In this document: positions 27,014 through 35,492 of the stretch, in pieces
Layout: each line of letters begins with the position of its first letter
Numbering within the stretch: the stretch's first letter is position 1
From: Psychrobacter immobilis
GTDB taxonomy: Bacteria; Pseudomonadota; Gammaproteobacteria; Pseudomonadales; Moraxellaceae
Assembly: GCF_904846225.1 (NCBI RefSeq)
Contig: NZ_CAJGZJ010000014.1
Location: 1-64,000, forward strand
Direction: 5' to 3'
DNA: 64,000 bases
Notes under the pieces: model-generated
Told to the model about the DNA's origin: nothing
The model's database searches: none
The model's input: the letters and a program-made list of their open reading frames with translations, nothing else
Translations under genes and position numbers: made by a program

Positions 27014-27323
27014 AACATAACCTCAATTTATTTTTTTTGATTCACATTTATAATGTTAGTGATAACGCTACTAACACCACTTATATTCTTTGAATGAAAT
27101 CGTTGCTGAGGGTTTACTATAACGAGAACTGACCCCTATGTTAAAGCCCTCTCTTGTAATCAATGTTATCACACAGCGTTTCGTTGTTTGATGGCGTTGG
27201 CTTTGAAGGATCAAACACACCCTATTATGATTCATTCTTTTTTATACGACTGAGCTCCTATTGCGGCTCAGTCGTATACGCTATTTTTGCTTATTTTATG
27301 ATGAAATATCTAATGAGATTTAC
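27014..27323. other. Divergent yghU-MFS intergenic region
   Basis: This region should contain promoters for both flanking genes. Its only clear structure is the 13-bp inverted repeat at 27243-27278. Confidence 0.6.
27243..27278 (+). promoter_or_regulatory. Perfect 13-bp hairpin in the MFS gene leader
   Basis: TATACGACTGAGC (27243-27255) is perfectly inverted at 27266-27278 with a 10-base loop, then CGCTATTTTTGC, 46 bp before the exporter ATG. It could be an attenuator-like terminator or a repressor operator. Confidence 0.5.
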
Positions 27324-28700
27324 ATGGTAACGCTAACCCCAACACAAGATAAATATCTACCCTACGTGCTAGCGGTGGCGCTATTTATGCAAATCTTAGA
27401 CGCCACTATTTTGAACACAGCACTGCCACAAATGGCACAAGCGCTCGGTGAGTCGCCACTTAAAATGCAGTGGGCGGTCATCAGCTATGCGTTAACCTTG
27501 GCCATTTTTATTCCAATTAGCGGGTTTTTAGCAGACAAATATGGCACACGTCGTGTGTTCTTATCGGCGATTGTGATTTTTTGCATTGGCTCATTACTCT
27601 GCGCTATTTCTCCCAATTTAGACTTCTTAATTGGCTCACGTATCGTACAGGGTATGGGCGGCGCGATGATGACGCCTGTTGCCCGTTTGATCTTGGTCAA
27701 ATCTTACCCACGCAATAAGCTCTTGACGGTGATGAATTTTGCCGTTATTCCGGCATTGATTGCGCCTTTAGTGGGTCCGTTATTGGGTGGTTATTTAGTA
27801 GAGTATGCCAGCTGGCACTGGATATTTTTGATTAATATTCCAATGGGAATAGCTGGGTTTATACTGGGTAAAAAACTTGTGCCTGCATTATTTGAGGATA
27901 CCAAACGTCTAGATTGGATAGGATTTGGCTTATTTGGCAGCGCCGCTTTTGGATTTACTTTAGCCGTTGAGTTTGGTTCAAAAACAGGGAATGAGTTATA
28001 TGGTTTATTGCTTGCTCTCATTGCCACAGTGCTAGTCGGTGCTTATATTTGGCATGCCAAGCAACGGAAAGCCGCGTTATTTCCTTTAAGCTTATTTGGC
28101 GTACGCACCTTTCGAATCGGCATTGTCGGTAACCTATCGACGAGATTTGGCATTAGTGCCGTACCTTTTTTATTACCGCTATTGCTACAAGTGGTTTTTG
28201 AGTACTCACCTTCGCAGGCGGGTTGGTTGCTCACGCCCATTGCTGTTGGTGCGTTAGGAATGAAGCCATTTGTTAGTAAGATCATTCAGCGTTACAGCTA
28301 CCGTAAAGTGTTGGTTTATAATACTTCATTATTGGGTATCTCTATTATTGTATTGGCGCAGTTCAATAATCCTTCGCAATGGCTATGGTTTGTGCCTGTA
28401 TTAGTCCTCATGGGTGCCTGTAACTCGATGCAGTTTAGCGCGATGAATACCATTACAATCGGCGATCTACAAGGCACACAGACCAGCAGTGGCAATAGTT
28501 TGATGGCAGTCAACCAGCAGCTCGCTATTAGCTTCGGTATTGCTTTTGGCGCCGCCCTACTAAATCTATTACGTGACCGTCTACAAGTAGATACTCTGAC
28601 GGCATTTCATTTTACCTACTGGACACTTGGCATTCTTACCATACTATCGGGTCTACATTTCTTGCGTTTGAAACCTGAAGATGGACGTGGGCTTTATTGA
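27324..28700 (+). CDS. mdtD: MFS multidrug exporter, DHA2 family (MdtD-like)
   Basis: This 458-residue inner-membrane protein has about 14 helices and follows E. coli MdtD over its length. Shared landmarks include LDATILNTALPQMAQ in helix 1, ADKYGTRRVF in the loop after helix 2, GGAMMTPVARL, LLVEYASWHWIFLIN-like helix 5/6 text and SSGNSLMAVNQQL near the end. It is predicted to export drugs by proton antiport. The ATG at 27324 (MVTLTPTQD) is chosen because translation from further upstream would add a non-homologous leader; the ribosome-binding site is weak. No RND pump genes are adjacent, unlike in E. coli. Confidence 0.85.
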   Translation: MVTLTPTQDKYLPYVLAVALFMQILDATILNTALPQMAQALGESPLKMQWAVISYALTLAIFIPISGFLADKYGTRRVFLSAIVIFCIGSLLCAISPNLDFLIGSRIVQGMGGAMMTPVARLILVKSYPRNKLLTVMNFAVIPALIAPLVGPLLGGYLVEYASWHWIFLINIPMGIAGFILGKKLVPALFEDTKRLDWIGFGLFGSAAFGFTLAVEFGSKTGNELYGLLLALIATVLVGAYIWHAKQRKAALFPLSLFGVRTFRIGIVGNLSTRFGISAVPFLLPLLLQVVFEYSPSQAGWLLTPIAVGALGMKPFVSKIIQRYSYRKVLVYNTSLLGISIIVLAQFNNPSQWLWFVPVLVLMGACNSMQFSAMNTITIGDLQGTQTSSGNSLMAVNQQLAISFGIAFGAALLNLLRDRLQVDTLTAFHFTYWTLGILTILSGLHFLRLKPEDGRGLY

Positions 28701-28743
28701 TTATTGATGACTTAAAAATTTCAAATTCACAAAATCTGGGTGT

Positions 28744-28798
28744 AAAAAAGCCAGCGGTTCATTTATTTATCTAATATCTAAATAAATGAACCGCTGGC
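28744..28798 (-). terminator. Strong terminator of the bacterioferritin operon
   Basis: A perfect 20-bp stem (28750-28769 with 28779-28798) and a 9-base loop. On the minus strand the 3' arm is followed by TTTTTTACA. It is also the natural stop for the convergent exporter gene. Confidence 0.85.
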
Positions 28799-28838
28799 AA
28801 GTTTAAATCACATTACTGACAATCACATCATTAAGCGA

Positions 28839-29321
28839 TTAAGGTGCGTCATCATCATTGATTTGTGATTGGATGTATCGCTCTACGCCTATGCTTTCAA
28901 TCAAGTCTTCTTGTGTTTCTAGCCAATCTTGATATTCTTCATTGCCATCTTTTAAGGTGACCAATAAATGACGAGAAACATAGTCAGATTGTGTCTCACA
29001 TAATGTAATAGCATCGGTGATAATAGCGAATTTTTGCTTTTCTAAGCGTAGATTACAGTCAATAATCTCTGGTACATCTTCGCCTACCATCACTTTGCCC
29101 AGTTCTTGCAAGTTTGGCAATCCGCCTAACAATAGAACACGAGCAATCAGCTCATCTGACCACTTCATTTCAGCGATAGATTGTTTGTACAACGAATCAT
29201 TAAGTGATTCTAATCCCCAATGACGGGCGATACGTGCATGCAAAAAATACTGATTGATCGCAATTAACGACTGTCCCAGTACCTTATTTAGCGCGCGAAT
29301 GACTTCTTTATCCCCTTTCAT
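28839..29321 (-). CDS. bfr: Bacterioferritin, haem-binding subunit without ferroxidase site
   Basis: This 160-residue four-helix protein is a bacterioferritin subunit (MKGDKEVIRALNKVLGQ). Compared with E. coli Bfr numbering, it keeps the haem ligand Met52 (IAEMKW) plus Glu51 and Glu94. The other diiron ligands are replaced: Ser18 for Glu18, Trp54 for His54, Asn127 for Glu127 and Tyr130 for His130. It should bind haem between subunits but not oxidise iron by itself. It lies 65 bp downstream of a second bacterioferritin with the opposite pattern, so the two probably form a mixed 24-mer iron store. Bfd, encoded nearby, would reduce and release the iron. Confidence 0.93.
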   Translation of the reverse strand: MKGDKEVIRALNKVLGQSLIAINQYFLHARIARHWGLESLNDSLYKQSIAEMKWSDELIARVLLLGGLPNLQELGKVMVGEDVPEIIDCNLRLEKQKFAIITDAITLCETQSDYVSRHLLVTLKDGNEEYQDWLETQEDLIESIGVERYIQSQINDDDAP

Positions 29322-29386
29322 TATCTCTCTCCTTACGTATTTATTATTTAAGCGACATCGTATTACTATTCATATCTATCGTGATA

Positions 29387-29875
29387 TTAAATAAGGTTAG
29401 GAGTGACTTCAGCCATTTGGCTTTGTAGATAATTGGGCAGACCAATCATAGTGATAAGGCGCAACTGTTGCTCAAGCCAATGAGCATGATCTTCTTCGGT
29501 GTCTTTTAGCTGTACAACTAACATCTCACGAGTGACATAGTCATGCTCTGCTTCACAAAGAGCGATACCGTCTTTTAAATGCTGCTGTACTTGATACTCT
29601 AAATCAAGATCCAGTTGCAACATTTCAGGGACAGTAGTTCCGATATGAATGGCATCGACGGTCATTTTAGGCGTGCCGCTCAGCATCAAAATACGGCGAA
29701 TGATCGCTTGGGCGTGCAAGGTTTCATCTTGCATCTCATGATTAATGCGGTCATATAATTTGCCATAATGCCACTCAGCATACATTTCTGAATGTATAAA
29801 GTACTGATCACGAGCAGCAAGCTCACCACCTAATAAAAAGTTCAAATAATCGATGACTTTTTGGCTACCTATCAT
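29387..29875 (-). CDS. bfr: Bacterioferritin, ferroxidase-type subunit
   Basis: This 162-residue bacterioferritin subunit is the first gene of the two-gene operon. All six diiron ligands are present: Glu18, Glu51, His54, Glu94, Glu128 and His131 (one residue of insertion before the last two relative to E. coli). The haem-ligand position 52 is Thr instead of Met (QDETLH), so it should not bind haem through the usual Met pair. It is therefore expected to supply the iron-oxidising centres of a heteropolymeric shell with the next gene product. A possible iron box lies about 190 bp upstream at 30058-30090. Confidence 0.93.
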   Translation of the reverse strand: MIGSQKVIDYLNFLLGGELAARDQYFIHSEMYAEWHYGKLYDRINHEMQDETLHAQAIIRRILMLSGTPKMTVDAIHIGTTVPEMLQLDLDLEYQVQQHLKDGIALCEAEHDYVTREMLVVQLKDTEEDHAHWLEQQLRLITMIGLPNYLQSQMAEVTPNLI

Positions 29876-30301
29876 AACTTATGCTCCCCTATTTAGATTT
29901 TACAGATTGCTATACTTTCATCATTAACCATATTATGGTCATAATGTCAGTAAACTGACGATTAAAAATCAGAATCGATAAAATGTCTTACTACATTAGA
30001 CAAAGATAGTAGCATATAGGCACTTGTATGGCTTGTAATGTTAAGAACTAAGAATAAGATGCTAGTTGAGAATCATAATTAGCTAGCATCATTATCGCCT
30101 AACGCTATGGATTACAATACTCAATATAAGAAGATAAGGCAAAGTAATTTTGTTAGAGTCTATCAGAGACTGTTATCTAAGCAGCGCGACTTATCCTTTA
30201 AGCATAATAAGCGAAGGATAAGGGCAAAATATGGAAGGTGTAGTACTGAATGGAGAGGCGTTTAAGTGGTCAGAAGTAGAAAATCTATAAGCCGATAATA
30301 A
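29876..30301. other. bfr-bfd intergenic region
   Basis: This is the promoter region of the bacterioferritin operon. It contains an inverted repeat with an iron-box-like spacer (30058-30090), listed separately. No gene or terminator for bfd is obvious. Confidence 0.5.
30058..30090. promoter_or_regulatory. Inverted repeat with Fur-box-like centre upstream of bfr
   Basis: GATGCTAG (30058-30065) is inverted at 30083-30090 as CTAGCATC. The spacer TTGAGAATCATAATTAG resembles part of the Fur consensus. Role inferred only from position and sequence. Confidence 0.4.
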
Positions 30302-30493
30302 TCAAACAGCATACGCTAAATCATCTAATTTGGCATGGTGTTCGTCTAGGTAATCATTGACCATAGGCTCACAGCAGCCGCAGCAAGTCGCAACATCGAG
30401 GGTAGCTTTTAGACCATCAAGCGTATCAATACCTGAAGCAATCGCGGCTTTGATTTGCTTTTCTTTTACGTCGTTACAGATACATACGTACAT
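30302..30493 (-). CDS. bfd: Bacterioferritin-associated ferredoxin
   Basis: This 63-residue [2Fe-2S] protein of the Bfd family donates electrons to the bacterioferritin haem to release stored iron. The start MYVCICNDV supplies the first Cys pair (Cys-x-Cys) and ATCCGCCEP supplies the second (Cys-x-x-Cys). GAGGAG seven bases before the ATG at 30493 fixes the start, although the frame is open ten codons further. It lies upstream of, and in the same direction as, the two bacterioferritin genes but 426 bp away, so it has its own control; a Fur-like box sits about 140 bp upstream. Confidence 0.92.
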   Translation of the reverse strand: MYVCICNDVKEKQIKAAIASGIDTLDGLKATLDVATCCGCCEPMVNDYLDEHHAKLDDLAYAV

Positions 30494-30863
30494 AGACTGG
30501 CTCCTCTGAATATCACTATTCAATAACTGCTTTTTACTGCTTGTGAATGTAAAGCGGCGATAATGAGAGTCATTGGTTTGTTATCTTCCTTAGCTAACCA
30601 CTCAATATCGTGCTTATTGCTGTACGTATAATAACGATAATTATTATCATTTGCAATAGTATTTGACTATTATTTATTCATAAAATATCGTTACATTACA
30701 GACAGATAATTAATGTAAGTGAATGTGGATATATATGTGACTGAATGGTATGAAAGGTATTAAATTGGCGACGAACTGTAATTTAGCTCATTTTTTAATC
30801 GATTTTGTAGATAACTGCTGTTATATTGACTGCTTATTAATAAAGCTTCATTGGAATTACTCT
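30494..30863. other. Divergent bfd-arsR intergenic region
   Basis: An AT-rich promoter region for two divergent genes with a Fur-box-like site at 30635-30653. The frame of the ArsR protein is open to 30750, but the upstream part lacks a ribosome-binding site and family similarity. Confidence 0.6.
30635..30653. promoter_or_regulatory. Candidate Fur box
   Basis: GATAATTATTATCATTTGC matches the GATAAT-rich Fur consensus with only a few differences. It lies between divergent bfd and arsR genes. bfd is Fur-repressed in several gammaproteobacteria. Confidence 0.6.
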
Positions 30864-31187
30864 ATGTCTGATAATAATTTTGCGATACGACCCATTGAGT
30901 TATTTAAAGTATTATCTGATCCTACCCGTTTAAAAATATTTCAAATTCTTTTCAAAAAAGAAGCACGCTGTGTCGGTGAGCTGGTAGAAATACTGGATCA
31001 GCCACAACCAACGATATCGCGTCATTTGAATCATTTAAAGAAACTGGGTATTTTAAGCTGTGTCCGTGATGGCACATGGATGTGGTATGAAGTAGCAGGT
31101 GATTTACCAGAATGGTGTAAAGATATTTTAGATATCACCTATCAGCAAATATCAACCAAAGAGATTGATATGCCAAAATCTGCTTAA
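30864..31187 (+). CDS. ArsR family transcriptional regulator
   Basis: This small regulator of about 107 residues has a winged helix-turn-helix: KVLSDPTRLKIFQIL, then CVGELVEILDQ, then the recognition helix QPQPTISRHLNHLKK and the wing CVRDGTWMWYEV. A Cys stands where ArsR proteins begin their metal-binding motif (CVGEL), but the classical second Cys (CVCDL) is missing, so arsenite sensing by the standard site is unlikely. It could sense another metal, redox state or a metabolite. It is divergent from bfd, which suggests a link to iron or metal handling (inference). A bidirectional terminator follows. Confidence 0.87.
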   Translation: MSDNNFAIRPIELFKVLSDPTRLKIFQILFKKEARCVGELVEILDQPQPTISRHLNHLKKLGILSCVRDGTWMWYEVAGDLPEWCKDILDITYQQISTKEIDMPKSA

Positions 31188-31240
31188 CTTCTAATATTGA
31201 TATCCTCCATTGATATCGAATCAGACATAGCTTGATGCAT

Positions 31241-31272
31241 AAAAAAGACCTATCATTATATAGGTCTTTTTT
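31241..31272. terminator. Bidirectional terminator between arsR and cysA
   Basis: AAAAAAGACCTAT-CATTAT-ATAGGTCTTTTTT is perfectly symmetrical with A and T runs, so it serves the two convergent genes. Confidence 0.9.
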
Positions 31273-31306
31273 ATTGTCGTAAGTAGGATTATAACGAGAA
31301 ACATGG

Positions 31307-32029
31307 TTATACCAAGTCTAAGAAATCACTGATAAAGGCATTGGCTGGTTGGTGTATCAGCTCCTCTGATGTCCCTACCTGCTCTACTCGTCCTTGGTTC
31401 ATTACGACAATCTCATCAGACACTGCACGTGCTTCTTCTTGATCATGCGTCACCATAATGCTGGTAATACCCAATTCATGATGAATGTTCTTTAGCCAAG
31501 TGCGCAGCTCTTTACGCACTTTGGCATCTAACGCGCCAAAAGGCTCATCAAGTAGCAACAATTTTGGCTTGACGGCAAGTGCTCGTGCCAGCGCAATCCG
31601 CTGACGCTGCCCGCCTGACAATTGGTGCGGATAAGCATTGGCGACTTGTGGCAATTGGACGAGGTCTAATAGCTCTGCCACGCGCTTATTAATATCGGCC
31701 TTGCTGGGTCGCTCGTTTTTTGGCAAAAGCGTCAGCCCAAATGCGACATTATCCGCGATGTTTTTATGCCGAAACAGCGCATAATGCTGGAACATAAAAC
31801 CAATATGGCGTTTTTGCACAGGCGTATCAGTCACATCCAGATCATCAAACAATATTTGTCCAGCGTCGGCATATTCTAAACCTGCAATAATACGTAGCAA
31901 AGTGGTTTTGCCACAGCCCGACGGCCCCAAAAGCGTGGTCAATTTACCAGTTGGTACGGTGATATTGATATTGTCTAACGCAGTAAAATCACCAAATTTT
32001 TTATTAACGTTGCGAATCTCGATGCTCAT
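31307..32029 (-). CDS. cysA: Sulfate/thiosulfate ABC transporter ATPase, short form
   Basis: This 240-residue ATPase powers sulfate uptake with CysW and CysT. It has Walker [15 protein letters not shown], signature [16 protein letters not shown] and Walker [13 protein letters not shown], then the H-loop THDQEEA. E. coli CysA has about 365 residues; here the protein stops straight after the nucleotide-binding domain, without the C-terminal TOBE-like regulatory part. No frameshifted remainder is visible after the stop, so the short form appears to be the natural protein. It is the last gene of the transporter operon, 112 bp after cysW. Confidence 0.9.
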   Translation of the reverse strand: MSIEIRNVNKKFGDFTALDNINITVPTGKLTTLLGPSGCGKTTLLRIIAGLEYADAGQILFDDLDVTDTPVQKRHIGFMFQHYALFRHKNIADNVAFGLTLLPKNERPSKADINKRVAELLDLVQLPQVANAYPHQLSGGQRQRIALARALAVKPKLLLLDEPFGALDAKVRKELRTWLKNIHHELGITSIMVTHDQEEARAVSDEIVVMNQGRVEQVGTSEELIHQPANAFISDFLDLV

Positions 32030-32141
32030 AGTGATATCTCTTATTGTCTCTTTTGGCGTATCGTGGCAGCTTGCTTTAACGACGACTAATTGCTTAATTA
32101 TTAAATGAGTAATGGCTTAAGCCCTACTACTGACTCAAATA

Positions 32142-33074
32142 CTACGGCTCATCTTGACTGGTAGGAGACGTTGCATTGGCACTCACTGGCAGCTCAGGCG
32201 CACTTGCCAACCGCTCGGACTTAGCAAACTTACGCTCTTGTAGCTTTGTCATGACCTGCTGAATCAGTAAGGTTACTAGTGCTAGCGCAGCAAGTAAGCT
32301 CGATAAGGCAAAAGCGGCGGTAAAGTTATAATCGTTATAAGCAATCTCAACCAATAACGGCATGGTGTTGGTCTCACCGCGAATGTGACCTGATACCACG
32401 CTCACCGCACCAAACTCGCCCATCGCCCGTGCATTGGTCAAAATCAAACCATAAAGCAGCGCCCATTTAATGTTTGGTAAAGTCACATGCCAAAAAGTCT
32501 GCCAACCTGAAGCGCCCAAGGTCAGAGCCGCTTGTTCCTCACTGTCGCCTTGGGTCTGCATGAGTGGAATCAGCTCACGTGCCACGAATGGGAAAGTGAC
32601 AAATAGCGTCGCCAAAACAATACCCGGTACCGCATAAATAACTTGGAAGCCCATGCTTTCAAGCCAGCCGCCAATAGTGGAATTGAGTCCAAATAACAAG
32701 ACAAACATCAAGCCTGCAACAACAGGTGACACGGAAAATGGCAAATCGAGCAAGGTGGTGACCAGCTGCTTACCTTTGAACTGATAACGCGTGACCAACC
32801 ATGCAATGGCAATGCCCATAATCATGTTAATTGGCAAGACGATAGCAGCCGTAATCAATGTAAGCTTGATGGCTTCTAATGCCTCTGGATCGACAAGCGA
32901 GGCAACATAAAGCTGCCAGCCGCCTTTGAAGGCCTCGTAAAATACGGCAAGCAATGGCACGACCAACATGATAACCATAAACAATACAGCGATGACGATA
33001 AAGGTACGGCGTATCCATGGCGTATCTTTGGTTGCTGGGTTGCTTTGGTAGTCATAACTATTGGATATTTGCAT
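32142..33074 (-). CDS. cysW: Sulfate ABC transporter permease CysW
   Basis: This 310-residue inner-membrane permease has six predicted helices and the binding-protein-dependent transport loop (EEQAALTLGASGWQTFWH, about residues 186-203) that docks on CysA. Family text such as DLPFSVSPVVAGLMFVLLFG and ARAMGEFGAVSVVSGHIRG identifies CysW rather than CysT. It starts one base after the cysT stop, so translation is probably coupled. A short hydrophilic C-terminal tail rich in Ala, Ser and Pro is unremarkable. Confidence 0.93.
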   Translation of the reverse strand: MQISNSYDYQSNPATKDTPWIRRTFIVIAVLFMVIMLVVPLLAVFYEAFKGGWQLYVASLVDPEALEAIKLTLITAAIVLPINMIMGIAIAWLVTRYQFKGKQLVTTLLDLPFSVSPVVAGLMFVLLFGLNSTIGGWLESMGFQVIYAVPGIVLATLFVTFPFVARELIPLMQTQGDSEEQAALTLGASGWQTFWHVTLPNIKWALLYGLILTNARAMGEFGAVSVVSGHIRGETNTMPLLVEIAYNDYNFTAAFALSSLLAALALVTLLIQQVMTKLQERKFAKSERLASAPELPVSANATSPTSQDEP

Positions 33075-33075
33075 G

Positions 33076-33960
33076 TTAGCGAGCTCCTACGCGGCGCGAC
33101 AGCTTCCACTGTACAATGTTGATCGTCAATAAAATGACAAATGAGATCAGAAGCATAAATAACGCGACAGCAGAGGCACCTTGAACATCAAATTGCTCCA
33201 GCTTACTGATAATAATGAGCGGTAAAATCTCAGACTGCATCGGAATATTACCCGCGATAAAAATTACCGAGCCATACTCGCCAGTCGCACGCGCAAACAT
33301 CATGCCTGCACCCATCAATAACGCGGGTAGCAGCTCTGGCAAAATAATCTTACGAAACGTGGTTAAGCGATTGGCGCCCAATACCGCTGACGCTTCTTCA
33401 AACTCAACCGATAACTCTGCTAATACAGGCTGAACGGCGCGGACAATAAAAGGGAAACTCACTACCACTAAGGCGAGCCAAATCCCTATAGGCGTAAAAG
33501 CGACCTGAATATCAAACTTTGCGAACCATTGCCCAATTAAACCGTTAGGGGCATAGAGAGTGGCAAGCGAGATACCTGTGACGGCGGTTGGCAAAGCAAA
33601 TGGTAGATCAACTAAGGCATTGATCAATGACTTACCCCAAAACTCATAACGCACGAGTACCCATGCAACCAGCGTACCAAACACCATATTGGTGAGCATG
33701 GCTAAAAATGACATCCACAAGCTCAACTTGATAGCAGCGGTGACTTGCGGCTGTGTAATGGTCTCCCAAAAGCCAGTCCAGCCCATTTGTGTTGTGGTAT
33801 AGGCCATCATGGCAAACGGCAGTACCACCAATAAAGATAAGCTAAAGACAGTAATACCCATGCTCAGGCCAAACCCAGGCATCACATTGCGTTGACGCAA
33901 GCGTTTCAGCCACCCTTTTTTAGCAAGGGGTTTGCTGGCAGAAGAAGATGTTGCACTCAT
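33076..33960 (-). CDS. cysT: Sulfate ABC transporter permease CysT
   Basis: This 294-residue inner-membrane permease is the partner of CysW. It has six helices with the CysT signature PFALPTAVTGISLATLYAP (about residues 121-139), the EEASAVLGANRLTTF coupling loop and RATGEYGSVIFIAGNIPM. A basic cytosolic N-terminus (KKGWLKRLRQRN) precedes the first helix. It lies 193 bp downstream of the first sulfate-binding protein gene, with an 11-bp hairpin between them, and is followed by cysW after one base. Confidence 0.93.
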   Translation of the reverse strand: MSATSSSASKPLAKKGWLKRLRQRNVMPGFGLSMGITVFSLSLLVVLPFAMMAYTTTQMGWTGFWETITQPQVTAAIKLSLWMSFLAMLTNMVFGTLVAWVLVRYEFWGKSLINALVDLPFALPTAVTGISLATLYAPNGLIGQWFAKFDIQVAFTPIGIWLALVVVSFPFIVRAVQPVLAELSVEFEEASAVLGANRLTTFRKIILPELLPALLMGAGMMFARATGEYGSVIFIAGNIPMQSEILPLIIISKLEQFDVQGASAVALFMLLISFVILLTINIVQWKLSRRVGAR

Positions 33961-34054
33961 AGTGATGTCCTATTGCCGAACTGATGGTACTTATCGTAAG
34001 ACCATGTTGTATCAAGTTTATGATTGGTTCGTCTATTTCATAAAGAGCCATGTT

Positions 34055-34089
34055 ATAAAGGACATAGCGCAGAACGCCATGTCCTTTAT
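34055..34089 (-). promoter_or_regulatory. Intercistronic hairpin between sulfate-binding protein and cysT
   Basis: ATAAAGGACAT (34055-34065) is perfectly inverted at 34079-34089, and a further three-pair inner stem extends it. It has no T-run, so it fits an mRNA-stabilising or processing hairpin that keeps binding-protein mRNA more abundant than permease mRNA. Confidence 0.5.
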
Positions 34090-34153
34090 GGGTGTTTTCA
34101 TGACTTACTGCATGACGTTAACTGGTAGCGCAGTAGTTTTGCTTAGACCATGA

Positions 34154-35254
34154 TTACTGCGGTGCGTTGATGGCTAGCTGGTCGAACACGCCGCCATCGC
34201 TGAAGTAGGTGCTCATGATCTCATCCCATGACCCAAAAGCATCATTCGGACGGAAAGTATCAATTGGCGGTAATTTGTCACCGTTTTTGTCCAGAACACT
34301 TTTGACACTAGGACGTAAGTACAGATCGGCCGCTAACTGCTGAGCAGGCTCGCTCCATAAGTAATCAAGATAGGCTTTTGCGGCCGCCGTTGTGCCTTTT
34401 TTGTCAGCCACTGACTTTACAATCGCCACTGGGCTTTCTGACTTGATAGAGTATTTTGGATAAACAATATCTACTTTACCGGCACCAAAATCAGTCGCGG
34501 CAAGGTTGGCTTCGTTCTCAAAAGTCACCAAGACATCACCGATACCACGCTGAACGAAAGTGGTCGTAGCGGCACGCCCACCACTTTCATAGACTTTGAC
34601 GTTTTTGAGCATATCTTTCACATAAACTTTGGCAGGGGCTTCTTCGTTATTAAAAGCATGAAGACCATAACCTAATGCACCTAAAAACGCATAACGACCA
34701 TTGCCCGTCACTTTTGGATTGGCCATGACAATTTCAACACCGTCTTTGGTCAAATCTTCCCAATCGTTGATGCCTTTTGGATTGCCTTTACGCACCAAAA
34801 ATACAATCGTGCTGGTAAATGGCACGGCATTGTCTGGGAATTTACTTTCCCAATCTGCTTCAACCAAACCCTTTTTCTCAAGTAACTCAATGTCAGAGCC
34901 TTGATTCATGGTTGCAACATCCGCCTGCAGACCATTGGCAACAGACAATGCTTGTTTGCTTGAGCCACCATGTGACTGTTTGATTGAGATATTGCTGTCT
35001 GGATGTTCGGTTTTATAATGCTCAACGAATAGCGGGTTGTAGTCTTTATAAAAGTCGCGTGCCACATCATAAGAAACGTTCAGTAGCTCGATATCTTGCT
35101 TTTCTGTGGTTGAGGCAGTGCCATCAGCACTCGCCGTCGTCTCTGCCTGATCGCTATTACTACAGCCAACAAGACCCAAGGTTAATGCAACGCCTGCGAT
35201 GCTAAAGACGTTAAGTGTTTTGCTTTTTTGTTGATAACGCGCGGCGTCTGTCAT
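34154..35254 (-). CDS. sbp: Sulfate-binding lipoprotein of the ABC transporter (paralogue 1)
   Basis: This protein of about 366 residues is a periplasmic sulfate/thiosulfate-binding protein. The signal peptide ends in lipobox LGLVGC, so it is probably lipid-anchored. Family marks are LLNVSYDVARDFYKDYN, KQSHGGSSKQALSVANGL and the late ALGYGLHAFN region. GAGGG five bases before the ATG at 35254 fixes the start; a start at 35305 would put 17 residues before the signal peptide. It is the first gene of the cysTWA operon. A second, clearly related binding protein is encoded at 36080-37240. Confidence 0.92.
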   Translation of the reverse strand: MTDAARYQQKSKTLNVFSIAGVALTLGLVGCSNSDQAETTASADGTASTTEKQDIELLNVSYDVARDFYKDYNPLFVEHYKTEHPDSNISIKQSHGGSSKQALSVANGLQADVATMNQGSDIELLEKKGLVEADWESKFPDNAVPFTSTIVFLVRKGNPKGINDWEDLTKDGVEIVMANPKVTGNGRYAFLGALGYGLHAFNNEEAPAKVYVKDMLKNVKVYESGGRAATTTFVQRGIGDVLVTFENEANLAATDFGAGKVDIVYPKYSIKSESPVAIVKSVADKKGTTAAAKAYLDYLWSEPAQQLAADLYLRPSVKSVLDKNGDKLPPIDTFRPNDAFGSWDEIMSTYFSDGGVFDQLAINAPQ

Positions 35255-35492
35255 AAAACCCTCAAAGGTATCGGTTAAGTAATAGTAGTATGCTAACAGC
35301 GCCACCTTATTATGTTTAATGATGAATATGCGTATGTTATTGCCAAAAAGGAATAATGATTATTGACTTTCGCTAAACCATAGATCATTTATCCTAAAAT
35401 TGCTATTTGGTAATTCAATTAATCATTCCATGTTATATTTTTCGACTATAATCGACTTATAAAATAATTCTATATATACAGGGAAATAATGA

